This document shows positions 54,177-63,133 of a DNA stretch of 64,000 nucleotides, in pieces. The stretch spans positions 215,092-279,091 of the forward strand of contig JAZOCE010000001.1 of assembly GCA_045596365.1 (NCBI GenBank). Reading direction: 5' to 3'. This DNA is from RGIG4079 sp045596365. Its GTDB lineage: Bacteria; Bacteroidota; Bacteroidia; Bacteroidales; Muribaculaceae. The stretch's first letter is position 1. The number at the start of each line of letters is the position of its first letter. The notes under the pieces were generated by a model that saw nothing but the letters and a program-made list of their open reading frames with translations, had not been told where the DNA came from and did no database searches. The position numbers were made by a program, and so were the translations under genes.

Positions 54177-55022
54177 ATGAAAGTAATACGTACAGTAGCT
54201 GAGCTAAAGCGAAAAATCACTGAAGAGAAATTCCTCAGACATTCCATTGGTTTAGTACCAACAATGGGCGCTCTACATGCTGGGCATATATCTTTAATAA
54301 ATCGCGCTCGCACCGATAACGATATAGTAGTAGTGAGTGTTTTCGTCAATCCAACGCAATTTAACAATCCAGATGATTTGCGCACTTATCCACGCACTGA
54401 AGAAGCTGATTGTGAAAAGCTCATTGTGGCAGGTGTTGACTATGCATTTATACCATCAGTAGAAGAAATATATCCTGAACCTGATAATCGTATTTTTGAT
54501 CTTGGACAGGTTGCTGATGTAATGGAAGGACCTATGCGTCCTGGGCATTTTAATGGAGTAGCTCAAATCGTAAGCAAACTTTTTAGCATGGTTGAGCCTA
54601 ATCGTGCCTACTTTGGAGAAAAAGACTTCCAACAAATTGCCGTAATTCGTCGCATGGTAGAACTTGAAGGATTTAATTTAGAAATAATAGATTGCCCCAT
54701 AATGAGAGAGGACGATGGATTGGCAATGAGTAGCCGTAATGTTAGATTAACTCCTGAGCAACGTTCAATAGCCCCAAACATTGCTCTCACATTAAACGCA
54801 AGCCTTGATTACTCACTCTCCCACTCTGTTGCTGAAACTAAGCAATATGTAATCACCACAATAAATACTTTCCCTCAAATGAAGGTGGAGTATTACGAAA
54901 TTGTTAATGCTGCAACGATGCAACCTATCAACAATTGGAATGACGCACAATTGGCTGTAGGGTGTATTACCGTATATTGTGGCGAAGTGCGCCTTATTGA
55001 TAATATTAAATACTCAAGATGA
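54177..55022 (+). CDS. panC: Pantothenate synthetase
   Basis: PanC joins pantoate and beta-alanine to pantothenate. The 281-residue protein has the HxGH-like LVPTMGALHAGHISL near 26-40, the FVNPTQFNNPDDLRTYPR motif, GPMRPGHFNGVAQIVSKLF, and the KMSKS-like segment LAMSSRN. It overlaps panD by four bases, and panD makes its beta-alanine. Confidence 0.96.
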   Translation: MKVIRTVAELKRKITEEKFLRHSIGLVPTMGALHAGHISLINRARTDNDIVVVSVFVNPTQFNNPDDLRTYPRTEEADCEKLIVAGVDYAFIPSVEEIYPEPDNRIFDLGQVADVMEGPMRPGHFNGVAQIVSKLFSMVEPNRAYFGEKDFQQIAVIRRMVELEGFNLEIIDCPIMREDDGLAMSSRNVRLTPEQRSIAPNIALTLNASLDYSLSHSVAETKQYVITTINTFPQMKVEYYEIVNAATMQPINNWNDAQLAVGCITVYCGEVRLIDNIKYSR

Positions 55023-55378
55023 TGATGCAAATCGAAGTGGTAAAATCAAAAATTCACCGAGTTACAGTAACTGAAGCCGATTTGAACTATATAGGCAGTA
55101 TTACCATCGATGAGGATTTGATGGATGCAGCCAACATTATATCCGGTGAACGTGTATATATCGTCAATAATAACAATGGTGAGCGTTTTGATACCTATGT
55201 AATCAAAGGAGAACGCGGTTCCGGAGTGATATGCCTAAATGGTGCTGCAGCTCGCAAAGTACAAAAAGGCGATATTGTAATTATCATGAGCTATGCGACA
55301 ATGCCATTCGATGAAGCAAAAACATTCAAACCTTGGGTTGTATTTCCCGACACAGCAACAAATAAACTTGTAAAATAA
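55019..55378 (+). CDS. panD: Aspartate 1-decarboxylase proenzyme
   Basis: Pyruvoyl enzyme that makes beta-alanine from aspartate for pantothenate. The 119-residue proenzyme self-cleaves at Gly-Ser in LNYIGSITID (Gly 26/Ser 27 counting from the first Met), leaving a pyruvoyl group. The motifs NNGERFDTYVIKGERGSG and LNGAAARKVQKGD are typical. Three consecutive ATG codons start it (55019, 55022, 55025); the first overlaps the panC stop, and the third would give the canonical Ser 25. Confidence 0.95.
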   Translation: MMMQIEVVKSKIHRVTVTEADLNYIGSITIDEDLMDAANIISGERVYIVNNNNGERFDTYVIKGERGSGVICLNGAAARKVQKGDIVIIMSYATMPFDEAKTFKPWVVFPDTATNKLVK

Positions 55379-55394
55379 ATAGACTATTATATAT

Positions 55395-56723
55395 ATGTTT
55401 GAAAATTTAAGTGAAAGACTGGAACGAAGTTTTAAACTTCTTAAAGGTCAAGGAAAAATAACCGAGATTAACGTTGCTGAAACTCTCAAAGATGTGCGTC
55501 GCGCACTTCTTGACGCCGACGTTAACTATAAAGTAGCAAAACAATTTACTGATACAGTTAAGGCTAAAGCAATTGGGCAAAACGTTATCAATGCCATTAA
55601 GCCAAGTGAATTAATGGTAAAAATCGTCCATGACGAATTGACTCAATTGATGGGTGGAGAAACTGCTCAAATCAACCTTTCAGGTAATCCTACAGTAATC
55701 CTTATGTCGGGATTGCAAGGCTCAGGTAAGACTACTTTCTCAGGAAAAATCGCAAAGAAATTAAAGAGCGAAAAAGCAAAACGCCCACTTCTTGTTGCAT
55801 GCGACGTATATCGTCCTGCAGCTATTGAACAGCTAAAAGTGCTCGGATCACAAATCGAGGTTCCCGTCTATACTGAAGAGGGCAACAACAACCCAGTACA
55901 AATTGCTCAAAACGCTATTCAATATGCCAAAGCTAATCATCTTGACCTTGTAATCGTCGATACCGCCGGTCGCTTGGCTGTTGACGAACAGATGATGAAC
56001 GAAATTGAGGCTATCAAAAAAGCAATTAAACCAAACGAAACCTTGTTTGTTGTTGACTCAATGACAGGTCAGGACGCAGTTAATACGGCTAAAGAATTTA
56101 ACGACCGTCTTGATTTCGATGGTGTCGTATTGACAAAACTTGATGGAGACACTCGTGGTGGTGCTGCATTATCAATCCGTTCTGTTGTTACCAAGCCAAT
56201 TAAATTTGTCGGTACAGGCGAAAAACTCGATGCACTTGATTTATTCCACCCCTCTCGTATGGCCGACCGAATCCTCGGCATGGGTGATATCGTTTCTCTT
56301 GTTGAAAAAGCGCAACAACAATATGATGAAAAAGAAGCTCGCGAGTTGCAACGCAAAATTGCTAAAAACCAATTCAACTTCAACGACTTCTTAAATCAAA
56401 TTCAACAAATCAAGAAAATGGGTAACCTCAAAGACTTGGCATCAATGATTCCGGGTGTGGGCAAAGCCATTAAAGATCTTGATATTGATGACAATGCATT
56501 CAAAGGCATTGAAGCCATCATCCGCTCAATGACTGAAGCAGAACGTACTAATCCCGAAATTATAAATGGCAGTCGCCGTCAACGCATTGCCAAAGGCTCC
56601 GGCACGACTCTACAAGAGGTAAATCGCCTTCTCAAACAATTTGAAGAAACTCGCAAAATGATGAAGATGGCGACAACAATGAAAAACCCAATGAAAATGA
56701 TGCGCAACATGCGTCGTCGATAA
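55395..56723 (+). CDS. ffh: Signal recognition particle protein
   Basis: Ffh binds signal sequences and 4.5S RNA for co-translational membrane targeting. The 442-residue GTPase has an N domain, G1 GLQGSGKTT (about 105-113), G3 VIVDTAGRL, G4 VLTKLDGD and the closing GTGEKLDALDLFHPSR. The M domain is methionine-rich and ends with KMMKMATTMKNPMKMMRNM. folD follows after 21 bases. Confidence 0.96.
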   Translation: MFENLSERLERSFKLLKGQGKITEINVAETLKDVRRALLDADVNYKVAKQFTDTVKAKAIGQNVINAIKPSELMVKIVHDELTQLMGGETAQINLSGNPTVILMSGLQGSGKTTFSGKIAKKLKSEKAKRPLLVACDVYRPAAIEQLKVLGSQIEVPVYTEEGNNNPVQIAQNAIQYAKANHLDLVIVDTAGRLAVDEQMMNEIEAIKKAIKPNETLFVVDSMTGQDAVNTAKEFNDRLDFDGVVLTKLDGDTRGGAALSIRSVVTKPIKFVGTGEKLDALDLFHPSRMADRILGMGDIVSLVEKAQQQYDEKEARELQRKIAKNQFNFNDFLNQIQQIKKMGNLKDLASMIPGVGKAIKDLDIDDNAFKGIEAIIRSMTEAERTNPEIINGSRRQRIAKGSGTTLQEVNRLLKQFEETRKMMKMATTMKNPMKMMRNMRRR

Positions 56724-56744
56724 CCCTATTAATATATAATAGTT

Positions 56745-57623
56745 ATGGAATTAATTGATGGCAAATATATTGCAGACACTATAAAACAAGAAATTGCCGA
56801 AACGGTCAAACAAATGATAGCAGAGGGCAAAAAACAGCCTCATCTTGCAGCAATCCTTGTAGGACATGATGGCGGTAGCGAAACATATGTTGCGCACAAA
56901 GTAAAAGCATGCGAACAATGTGGATTCAAATCTACTCTCATTCGTTACGAAGCTGATGTTACAGAATCAGAATTACTTGAAACAATAGAAAAACTAAACT
57001 CTGACGCTGATGTTGATGGTTTTATTGTCCAACTCCCTCTTCCTAAGCACATTTCTGAACAAAAGATAATTGAAGCAATCGACTATCGCAAAGATGTTGA
57101 TGGTTTCCACCCCATTAACGTTGGTCGCATGTCAATAGGTTTGCCTTGTTACTTATCAGCAACACCTGCCGGCATTATTGAATTATTAGACCGATACCAC
57201 ATCAACACTAAAGGTGCCAATTGTGTAGTTCTTGGTCGAAGTAATATTGTGGGGAAACCTATAGCATCCCTAATGATGCAAAAGCACAATCCCGGCGATG
57301 CTACTGTTACAGTGTGTCACAGCGCAACCAAAAACATCAAAGAAATATGCTCTCAAGCCGATATTATCATCGCTGCTCTTGGCTATCCTGGATTTGTAAC
57401 TGAAGAAATGGTTAAAGAGGGAGCCGTTATTATTGACGTAGGAACAACTCGCATTCCGGATACTACTCGCAAAAGCGGTTTCCGCTTGCGTGGGGACGTC
57501 GATTTTGATAATGTTGCACCTAAATGTTCATTCATCACTCCTGTGCCCGGAGGCGTAGGGCCCATGACTATTGTATCATTGATGAAGAACACTCTTCTTG
57601 CTGCTCAACACGCTATTTATTAA
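56745..57623 (+). CDS. folD: Bifunctional methylenetetrahydrofolate dehydrogenase/cyclohydrolase
   Basis: FolD interconverts methylene-, methenyl- and 10-formyl-THF. The 292-residue protein has the catalytic Tyr 48 and Lys 52 in ETYVAHKVKAC, then GFIVQLPLPKH, the signature DVDGFHPINVGR and the NADP-binding VVLGRSNIVGKPIASLM, with PVPGGVGPMTI near the end. It joins purU and the 5-formyl-THF cyclo-ligase as a third folate one-carbon gene in the window. Confidence 0.96.
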   Translation: MELIDGKYIADTIKQEIAETVKQMIAEGKKQPHLAAILVGHDGGSETYVAHKVKACEQCGFKSTLIRYEADVTESELLETIEKLNSDADVDGFIVQLPLPKHISEQKIIEAIDYRKDVDGFHPINVGRMSIGLPCYLSATPAGIIELLDRYHINTKGANCVVLGRSNIVGKPIASLMMQKHNPGDATVTVCHSATKNIKEICSQADIIIAALGYPGFVTEEMVKEGAVIIDVGTTRIPDTTRKSGFRLRGDVDFDNVAPKCSFITPVPGGVGPMTIVSLMKNTLLAAQHAIY

Positions 57624-57644
57624 TAAAATCTCTCTCCTCTCGCA

Positions 57645-58718
57645 ATGATATACATCCTCTCTCTTCTTTTTTCTTTTTTACCCTTTTCGCTATGGAATAA
57701 TAGTGAAACTGAAATCATATTTGCCGGAGATGCGATGCAGCATCAGGCTCAAATTGATGCAGCAAAACAGGCCGACGGCACATACAATTACGATGAATGT
57801 TTTGCTGACATAAAGAATTATATCAACAATGCAGATTATGCTATTGTTAACTTAGAAACACCTCTTGGGGGAAAACCTTATACAGGATATCCATGTTTTA
57901 GTGCCCCAGACTCTTATCTCACAGCTCTTTCCAATGCCGGTTTTGATCTGATGTTAGCAGCAAATAACCACACTCTCGACCGTCGAGACAAAGGGCTATT
58001 GCGCACAATAAATCAATTTGAAACTCAAAACGCTGAATATATTGGGATTTATCGCAATAGCATTCACAGGGAAAAGCATTTACCATTTATCAAAAATATA
58101 AAAGGTTTTAAAATCGCATTTCTAAATTACACCTATGGGACAAATGGCATCACTATTCAAGGAGATGTTATTGTTGACTACATAGATCGAGAATTAATTA
58201 AAAACGACATCAATAGAGCGAGAGCTGCAGGCGCTGAAATAATCGCGACCTGCATCCATTGGGGCAACGAATATCAGCTACTCCCCCATTCTTCCCAACG
58301 CCTATTAGCTGACTATCTATGTGATTTAGGTGTTGATTTAATAATTGGAGGACATCCTCATGTCATTCAACCAATGGAAATACGTAGAAATATAAAACAC
58401 AATAAGGATATATTAGTAGTATATTCATTAGGAAATTTCATTTCCAATATGAAAACACGAGACACGCGTGGGGGGGCTACCATAAAAGTTACTCTTAAAC
58501 GAAACAACAAAGGAACTGCATATATTGAGAATGCTAATTATAGACTATTCTTTACAATACCTCCAACAAATAAAAATCAAAATTTCAAACTCACTCCAGC
58601 AGAAAAGCACACTAATGGCGAATGGAGTAATCAATGTAAATCATTTTTACAATCGGCAGAGGCTATTTTCAGCAAGTACAACCGCAACGTTCCTCGCGAT
58701 ACGACCGCTATTCAATAA
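57645..58718 (+). CDS. CapA-family metallophosphatase-like protein
   Basis: A 357-residue exported or membrane-anchored protein (N-terminal IYILSLLFSFLPFSL) with the PGA_cap/CapA fold. Conserved metallophosphatase-like motifs are FAGDAMQH, VNLETPLGG, AANNHTLDR, CIHWGNEYQ and GGHPHVIQP. CapA helps anchor or release poly-gamma-glutamate in Bacillus. In Bacteroidetes the substrate is unknown. It follows folD by 21 bases and may share its transcript. Confidence 0.85.
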   Translation: MIYILSLLFSFLPFSLWNNSETEIIFAGDAMQHQAQIDAAKQADGTYNYDECFADIKNYINNADYAIVNLETPLGGKPYTGYPCFSAPDSYLTALSNAGFDLMLAANNHTLDRRDKGLLRTINQFETQNAEYIGIYRNSIHREKHLPFIKNIKGFKIAFLNYTYGTNGITIQGDVIVDYIDRELIKNDINRARAAGAEIIATCIHWGNEYQLLPHSSQRLLADYLCDLGVDLIIGGHPHVIQPMEIRRNIKHNKDILVVYSLGNFISNMKTRDTRGGATIKVTLKRNNKGTAYIENANYRLFFTIPPTNKNQNFKLTPAEKHTNGEWSNQCKSFLQSAEAIFSKYNRNVPRDTTAIQ

Positions 58719-58756
58719 AAAATTAATTATAATGTTATAAAAAATCAGCAAAAGCT

Positions 58757-58787
58757 ATTGTTTTTATAAAAAATAGTAGTACCTTTG
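58757..58787 (+). promoter_or_regulatory. Promoter of tRNA-His
   Basis: An exact -7 box TACCTTTG (58780-58787) with ATTG (58757-58760) 19 bases upstream. The mature tRNA begins 13 bases after the box. Confidence 0.7.
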
Positions 58788-58800
58788 CACCATCAAAATG

Positions 58801-58874
<74 letters not shown>

Positions 58875-58878
58875 CACC

Positions 58879-58908
58879 AAGAAGCGAGAATAAATCTCGC
58901 TTCTTTTT
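58879..58908 (+). terminator. Terminator after tRNA-His
   Basis: AAGAAGCGAGA pairs perfectly with TCTCGCTTCTT around a 5-base loop and runs into seven T. Confidence 0.88.
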
Positions 58909-59013
58909 TTATTATCACAAAAAAAAGGTTGCACAATTACGCGCAACCTAAAACGTAAAAAACTGAGTTCAATATCTTGAATTTCAATAATATTTATGTT
59001 CAACCTAATAATT

Positions 59014-59517
59014 CTACCTATAGTCCTTTAATAACACACGCAGACGTTGACGAGCAAAAAATATTCGGCTCTTGACAGTCCCCAACGGCAAGCCCAACTC
59101 TTCGGCAATCTCATTATACTTATATCCCGCAACATGCATTGAGAACGGAACTCGGTACTCATCACTAAACGAGTTAATCGCGTCATTAATGTCTTTCACA
59201 GCAATTGTTCCATCAGGTGTCTCAAAACCAGAGTCCTGAGGGAGATTCAAATGATACAGATCTTCTGTCTGGTCAACAATAGTAGAAGCCCGAGAGACTT
59301 TTCTATAATTATTAATAAAAATATTACGCATGATGGTAAATACCCATCCCTTAAAGTTTACATTATCGACATACTTGTCTTCATTGTCAAGTGCCCTTAA
59401 TGTTGTGTCCTGCAATAAATCTTGCGCATCGTCACGATTTGATGTTAGGGTATAAGCAAAATTCAATAAATTGCCTTGCAAGCCTAACAATTTTGTTCTA
59501 AAACTCTTTGAACTCAT
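59014..59517 (-). CDS. ECF-type RNA polymerase sigma factor
   Basis: A 167-residue sigma-70 family factor. Region 2 is at residues 14-80 (NFAYTLTSNRDDAQDLLQDTTLRAL, then FKGWVFTIMRNIFINNYRK) and region 4 at 110-165 (FSDEYRVPFSMHVAGYKYNEIAEELGLPLGTVKSRIFFARQ). The sequence is of the Bacteroidetes group usually annotated as a stress or general ECF factor. No anti-sigma gene is adjacent. An exact -7 box (59572-59579, minus) lies 55 bases upstream. Confidence 0.9.
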   Translation of the reverse strand: MSSKSFRTKLLGLQGNLLNFAYTLTSNRDDAQDLLQDTTLRALDNEDKYVDNVNFKGWVFTIMRNIFINNYRKVSRASTIVDQTEDLYHLNLPQDSGFETPDGTIAVKDINDAINSFSDEYRVPFSMHVAGYKYNEIAEELGLPLGTVKSRIFFARQRLRVLLKDYR

Positions 59518-59571
59518 AATAAAAACTTTTTTTTACATAAATATAATTCTATGGACAAATTTTCCACAGCA

Positions 59572-59600
59572 CAAATATACAAAAAATTTTATTATCCAAA
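59572..59600 (-). promoter_or_regulatory. Promoter of the ECF sigma factor
   Basis: On the minus strand TATATTTG (59572-59579) with TTTG (59597-59600), spacing 17, a little short. Confidence 0.5.
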
Positions 59601-59806
59601 TAATTTTGGTATATTTTTTTATATTTTTCTCAAAAAAAATTATACCACCCAAAATAACATTGATAGACAGAGATTTACGCACAATAAATTCAATTACAAC
59701 ATTGTTACATAAACTCATTTTATGTGTAACAACCACCAGAAGATGCTTATTAATAGACTTTTTAAATCCCTTTTCACTCAAATTATACACCTTAAAATCA
59801 TATACG
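59601..59806. other. AT-rich divergent spacer with a TTGTTACA dyad
   Basis: The spacer between the sigma factor and dCMP deaminase is about 340 bases. Besides the two promoters it holds the dyad TTGTTACA (59702-59709) / TGTAACAA (59725-59732). Reading frames here on both strands lack family character. Confidence 0.45.
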
Positions 59807-59837
59807 CTTGTTGTGAGACAAAAAGTTAGTATCTTTG
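59807..59837 (+). promoter_or_regulatory. Promoter of the dCMP deaminase gene
   Basis: CTTG (59807-59810) and an exact -7 box TATCTTTG (59830-59837), spacing 19. The upstream in-frame TTG (59835) lies inside the box and the ATG at 59844 lies on the predicted transcription start, so ATG 59859 is the better start. Confidence 0.65.
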
Positions 59838-59858
59838 TATTTAATGAACAATAAGCAC

Positions 59859-60293
59859 ATGGAATACTACAATAAACAAGAATTACTTGACAAGAGATAT
59901 TTGCGTATGGCTCGGATATGGGCAGAGAACTCATATTGCCAACGTCGACAAGTGGGAGCCATAATAGTAAAAGATAAAATGATCATATCTGACGGATATA
60001 ACGGCACTCCTGTTGGATTTGAGAACATCTGTGAAGATGACAACGGATTAACAAAGCCCTATGTTCTACATGCCGAAGCTAATGCAATAACAAAAGTTGC
60101 CCGCAGCAACAATAGTAGCAACGGAGCTACGTTATATGTAACAGCATCACCATGCCTTGAATGTGCTAAACTGATAATTCAATCAGGGATTAAGCGCGTT
60201 GTTTTTAACGAGTTATATCGCATAACCGATGGGGTAAAACTACTAACACGTGCCGGCATTGAATGCAAACACATCGAAAATCTCAATCAATAA
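59859..60293 (+). CDS. dCMP deaminase / cytidine-deoxycytidylate deaminase family
   Basis: Zinc deaminase converting dCMP to dUMP for dTTP supply. From ATG 59859 it has 144 residues (ATG 59844 would add five). Zinc ligands are His in VLHAEANAI and two Cys in TASPCLECAKLI; the glutamate of HAE is the proton shuttle. RYLRMARIWAENSYCQRRQVGAIIV is the family N-terminus. It heads a run with the S41 protease and the folate gene. Confidence 0.92.
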   Translation: MEYYNKQELLDKRYLRMARIWAENSYCQRRQVGAIIVKDKMIISDGYNGTPVGFENICEDDNGLTKPYVLHAEANAITKVARSNNSSNGATLYVTASPCLECAKLIIQSGIKRVVFNELYRITDGVKLLTRAGIECKHIENLNQ

Positions 60294-60308
60294 ACAAACA
60301 CAGCATAC

Positions 60309-61937
60309 ATGAAACGCAACAAACTCATAATATGGATACCGCTTCTAATTGCGGTAACTTTTATTGCTGGATTATATTTTGGTTATGGAATAAGTAATAC
60401 ACAAAATATTTCAGAGAACGACAAATTCAACTCAATATTAAGTCTTATAAATAACGAATATGTTGATCACGTCAACATGGATAGTTTAATAGAGGAGACA
60501 ATCCCTGAACTTCTCTCCCATTTAGATCCGCACTCAACTTATATCCCTGCTAAGGATTTGAAAGCAGTCAATGACGAACTTGATGGCTCATTTAGTGGAA
60601 TTGGGATTTCTTTTATGCTCAAAAACGACACTATCTCGATAATTGAAGTTTTATCAGGAGGGCCATCTGAAAAAGTGGGATTAATGCCGGGGGATCGCAT
60701 TGTTTCAGTAAATGATTCTATCGTTGCCGGCAAAAGTTTCACCAACGAAAAAGTAATTTCAATATTAAGAGGCGAAAAAGGCTCTCAAGTCAAATTAGGC
60801 ATAAAACGAAATACAGCCAAAGAGACTCTATACTTCGAACTCATTCGCGATGACATACCGGTTACATCGGTTGATGCAGCCTATATAATTGCACCCGAAA
60901 TAGGATACATAAAAGTCAATAAATTTGGGCGCACTACCTATAATGAATTCCTCACATCTATGACTCAATTACGCAACGAAGGCGCACAAAAATATATTAT
61001 AGACCTCAGAGGCAATGGTGGAGGATTTATGGAAATGGCAATACTCATGGCTAATGAATTTCTCCCCGACAACAACCTCATTGTATTTACCAAAGGACGC
61101 ACAAAAAGAGAAAGCATTTCTACTGTTAGTGATGGCAATGGTTCTTTCTTAGATAGCGAAGTAGTTGTTCTTATTGACGAATATTCAGCAAGTGCAAGCG
61201 AGATTTTAGCAGGTGCAATTCAAGACAATGACCGCGGTTTAATCATCGGCCGACGCTCATTTGGCAAAGGTCTCGTACAACGCCAAACAGAGCTATCTGA
61301 TAGTAGCGCTTTAAGGCTCACCGTTTCTCGTTACCACACCCCATCAGGGCGATGTATACAAAAAGAATACACTCCTGGTAAAACCAATGATTACGAATAT
61401 GACATCATTAATCGATTCAATCATGGTGAAGCTTTTAATGCCGACAGCATTAAACTTAACAAATCACTTGAATTCACTACCGCCCATGGGCGCAAAGTTT
61501 ATGGAGGCGGAGGCATAATGCCAGATGTATTTGTTCCAAATGACACCTCAGGCATAACAAACTATTACATAAAAATAGCAAACGCCGGATTATTACAAAA
61601 ATTTGCATTCGACTACTGCGACTCAAATCGTAACAAATTAAGCCAAAGCGAAGATGCCAATGACTTACTAAACAGACTTCCTAACGATGAGGCTCTGCTA
61701 CAATCATTCGTAAAATACGCCACCCAGAATGGAATACCAGCCCGATGGTATTACATCAATATCTCAAGCACGATAATAGTCAACCAACTCAAATCATTGA
61801 TAGCTCGCGACATATTGGGCAGTCAGTCATTCTACCATATCTATAACACTCAAGACAATTGTGTCCAAAAAGCAATATCTGAGCTGCAAAATGGAAATGT
61901 CCAATTTCCCATAATACCAAAAGACTCTATTAAATGA
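60309..61937 (+). CDS. C-terminal processing peptidase (S41 family, Ctp/Prc-like)
   Basis: A 542-residue envelope protease with a membrane anchor at residues 7-25 (IIWIPLLIAVTFIAGLYFG). A PDZ domain follows at about 92-175 (SFSGIGISFMLKNDTISIIEV, MPGDRIVSVND). In the protease core the catalytic Ser is in EYSASASEILAGA (about 297) and Lys in RRSFGKGLVQ (about 322). The C-terminal extension after residue 430 is helical. It overlaps the next gene by four bases (ATGA). Confidence 0.93.
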   Translation: MKRNKLIIWIPLLIAVTFIAGLYFGYGISNTQNISENDKFNSILSLINNEYVDHVNMDSLIEETIPELLSHLDPHSTYIPAKDLKAVNDELDGSFSGIGISFMLKNDTISIIEVLSGGPSEKVGLMPGDRIVSVNDSIVAGKSFTNEKVISILRGEKGSQVKLGIKRNTAKETLYFELIRDDIPVTSVDAAYIIAPEIGYIKVNKFGRTTYNEFLTSMTQLRNEGAQKYIIDLRGNGGGFMEMAILMANEFLPDNNLIVFTKGRTKRESISTVSDGNGSFLDSEVVVLIDEYSASASEILAGAIQDNDRGLIIGRRSFGKGLVQRQTELSDSSALRLTVSRYHTPSGRCIQKEYTPGKTNDYEYDIINRFNHGEAFNADSIKLNKSLEFTTAHGRKVYGGGGIMPDVFVPNDTSGITNYYIKIANAGLLQKFAFDYCDSNRNKLSQSEDANDLLNRLPNDEALLQSFVKYATQNGIPARWYYINISSTIIVNQLKSLIARDILGSQSFYHIYNTQDNCVQKAISELQNGNVQFPIIPKDSIK

Positions 61938-62482
61938 ATAAAAAAGAAATCAGGCAAGAAATCAGACAACTAAAAAACCGATTGACCGACTACAAAAAAA
62001 TCGAATCGGCAAACATCGTATTTGAAAAAATTGAATCATCAGATTTTTTCATCAAAGCAAAAAACGTCCTTATATACAATTCCTTGCCCGACGAACTTTC
62101 AACTAAAAGCGTAATCTCAAGATGGCATAGAGTTAAAAACATTTTTCTCCCTCGTGTCAATGGCGACAACTTAGAAATTTTACCCTATGATGCCAACTTA
62201 TTAGAAATAGGATCTTTCAATATCTATGAGCCAATGGGTGAAAATACATACGACATCTCAATCATAGATATGATTATTGTCCCTGCCATTGCTTACGATC
62301 GAAACGGAAATCGCATTGGACGAGGCAAAGGCTACTATGACAGATTATTACAAAAAGCGTCAGCGTTGAAAATAGGCGTTGGATATGACTTTCAATTAAT
62401 ATCACACATTAATTCAGAGTCTCATGATATTCCGGTAGATATCATCGTTACCCCCAATAATTTCATCAATCTAAAACAATAA
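61934..62482 (+). CDS. 5-formyltetrahydrofolate cyclo-ligase
   Basis: A 182-residue enzyme turning 5-formyl-THF into methenyl-THF with ATP. The start NKKEIRQEIRQLKNRL, the FLPRVNGDNLEILPY motif, and the ATP-binding GNRIGRGKGYYDRLL (about 127-141) are diagnostic. It overlaps the S41 protease gene by four bases. Confidence 0.94.
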   Translation: MNKKEIRQEIRQLKNRLTDYKKIESANIVFEKIESSDFFIKAKNVLIYNSLPDELSTKSVISRWHRVKNIFLPRVNGDNLEILPYDANLLEIGSFNIYEPMGENTYDISIIDMIIVPAIAYDRNGNRIGRGKGYYDRLLQKASALKIGVGYDFQLISHINSESHDIPVDIIVTPNNFINLKQ

Positions 62483-62494
62483 CAACCCACTATA

Positions 62495-63133
62495 ATGGCA
62501 CTTATACAAGCACAAAACCAGTTAAGCGATATTATCATCTCCCACCCCGATATCATTCCGGTAATAAATCGATTTGGCATAACACTCGGTACGGGAGATA
62601 ACACTATCGATTCAATCTGTGCCAATCACAACCTCGACACAGACTTTTTTCTTTGTATCATAAATACTTTTATCAATGAAGAGTATTTTCCTGAAAAGAT
62701 GCTAAAATCATTCTGTGCGTCAACAATTGTATCTTATTTAGAAAAAACCTATAATTATTATCTACATTTCCAACTACCTAATATTGAACGACACTTTGCT
62801 TCTCTCATCATGCGCAGTGGAGACAACAATAATTTAGGACTCATGAAACGTTTCTTTGACGAATTAAAAGGAGACATCATCAATCGCATCAATCAAGACA
62901 CGCAACAATGGTTTCCCAAAATAAAATCATCAAACATAAAGATCGACAATAGCACATCAATCTTAGACAAGCTCAATGACCTAAAAAGCATGTTCATTAT
63001 ACACCTTTCAGGTAGCTACGACCTTAACTTGTGCTATGGGGTCATCAGTGCAATTATTTTGCTTGAAAAAGATATTCGCCAGAACGACCGCATACGCAAT
63101 CGCATTCTAATTCCCCTATCTCAATCATTGTAA
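62495..63133 (+). CDS. RIC/YtfE-like hemerythrin-fold protein with degenerate iron site
   Basis: A 212-residue protein paired with a LuxR-type regulator. Residues 1-75 match the ScdA_N-type start (VINRFGITLGTGDNTIDSIC) and the rest resembles the helical repair-of-iron-centre fold, for example SYLEKTYNYYLHFQLPNIERHF and RIRNRILIPLSQSL. Compared from memory with Bacteroides relatives, the His and Glu iron ligands are changed: the first-helix His is Tyr, the second-helix His is Arg, and the C-terminal HxxxE is NxxxR. It probably no longer binds a di-iron centre. It overlaps the next gene by one base. Confidence 0.7.
   Translation: MALIQAQNQLSDIIISHPDIIPVINRFGITLGTGDNTIDSICANHNLDTDFFLCIINTFINEEYFPEKMLKSFCASTIVSYLEKTYNYYLHFQLPNIERHFASLIMRSGDNNNLGLMKRFFDELKGDIINRINQDTQQWFPKIKSSNIKIDNSTSILDKLNDLKSMFIIHLSGSYDLNLCYGVISAIILLEKDIRQNDRIRNRILIPLSQSL

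Noticed and set aside
59533..59934. 133-residue minus-strand frame in the sigma factor/deaminase spacer
   Set aside because: It overlaps the well-supported deaminase start and both promoters and has no recognisable pattern.
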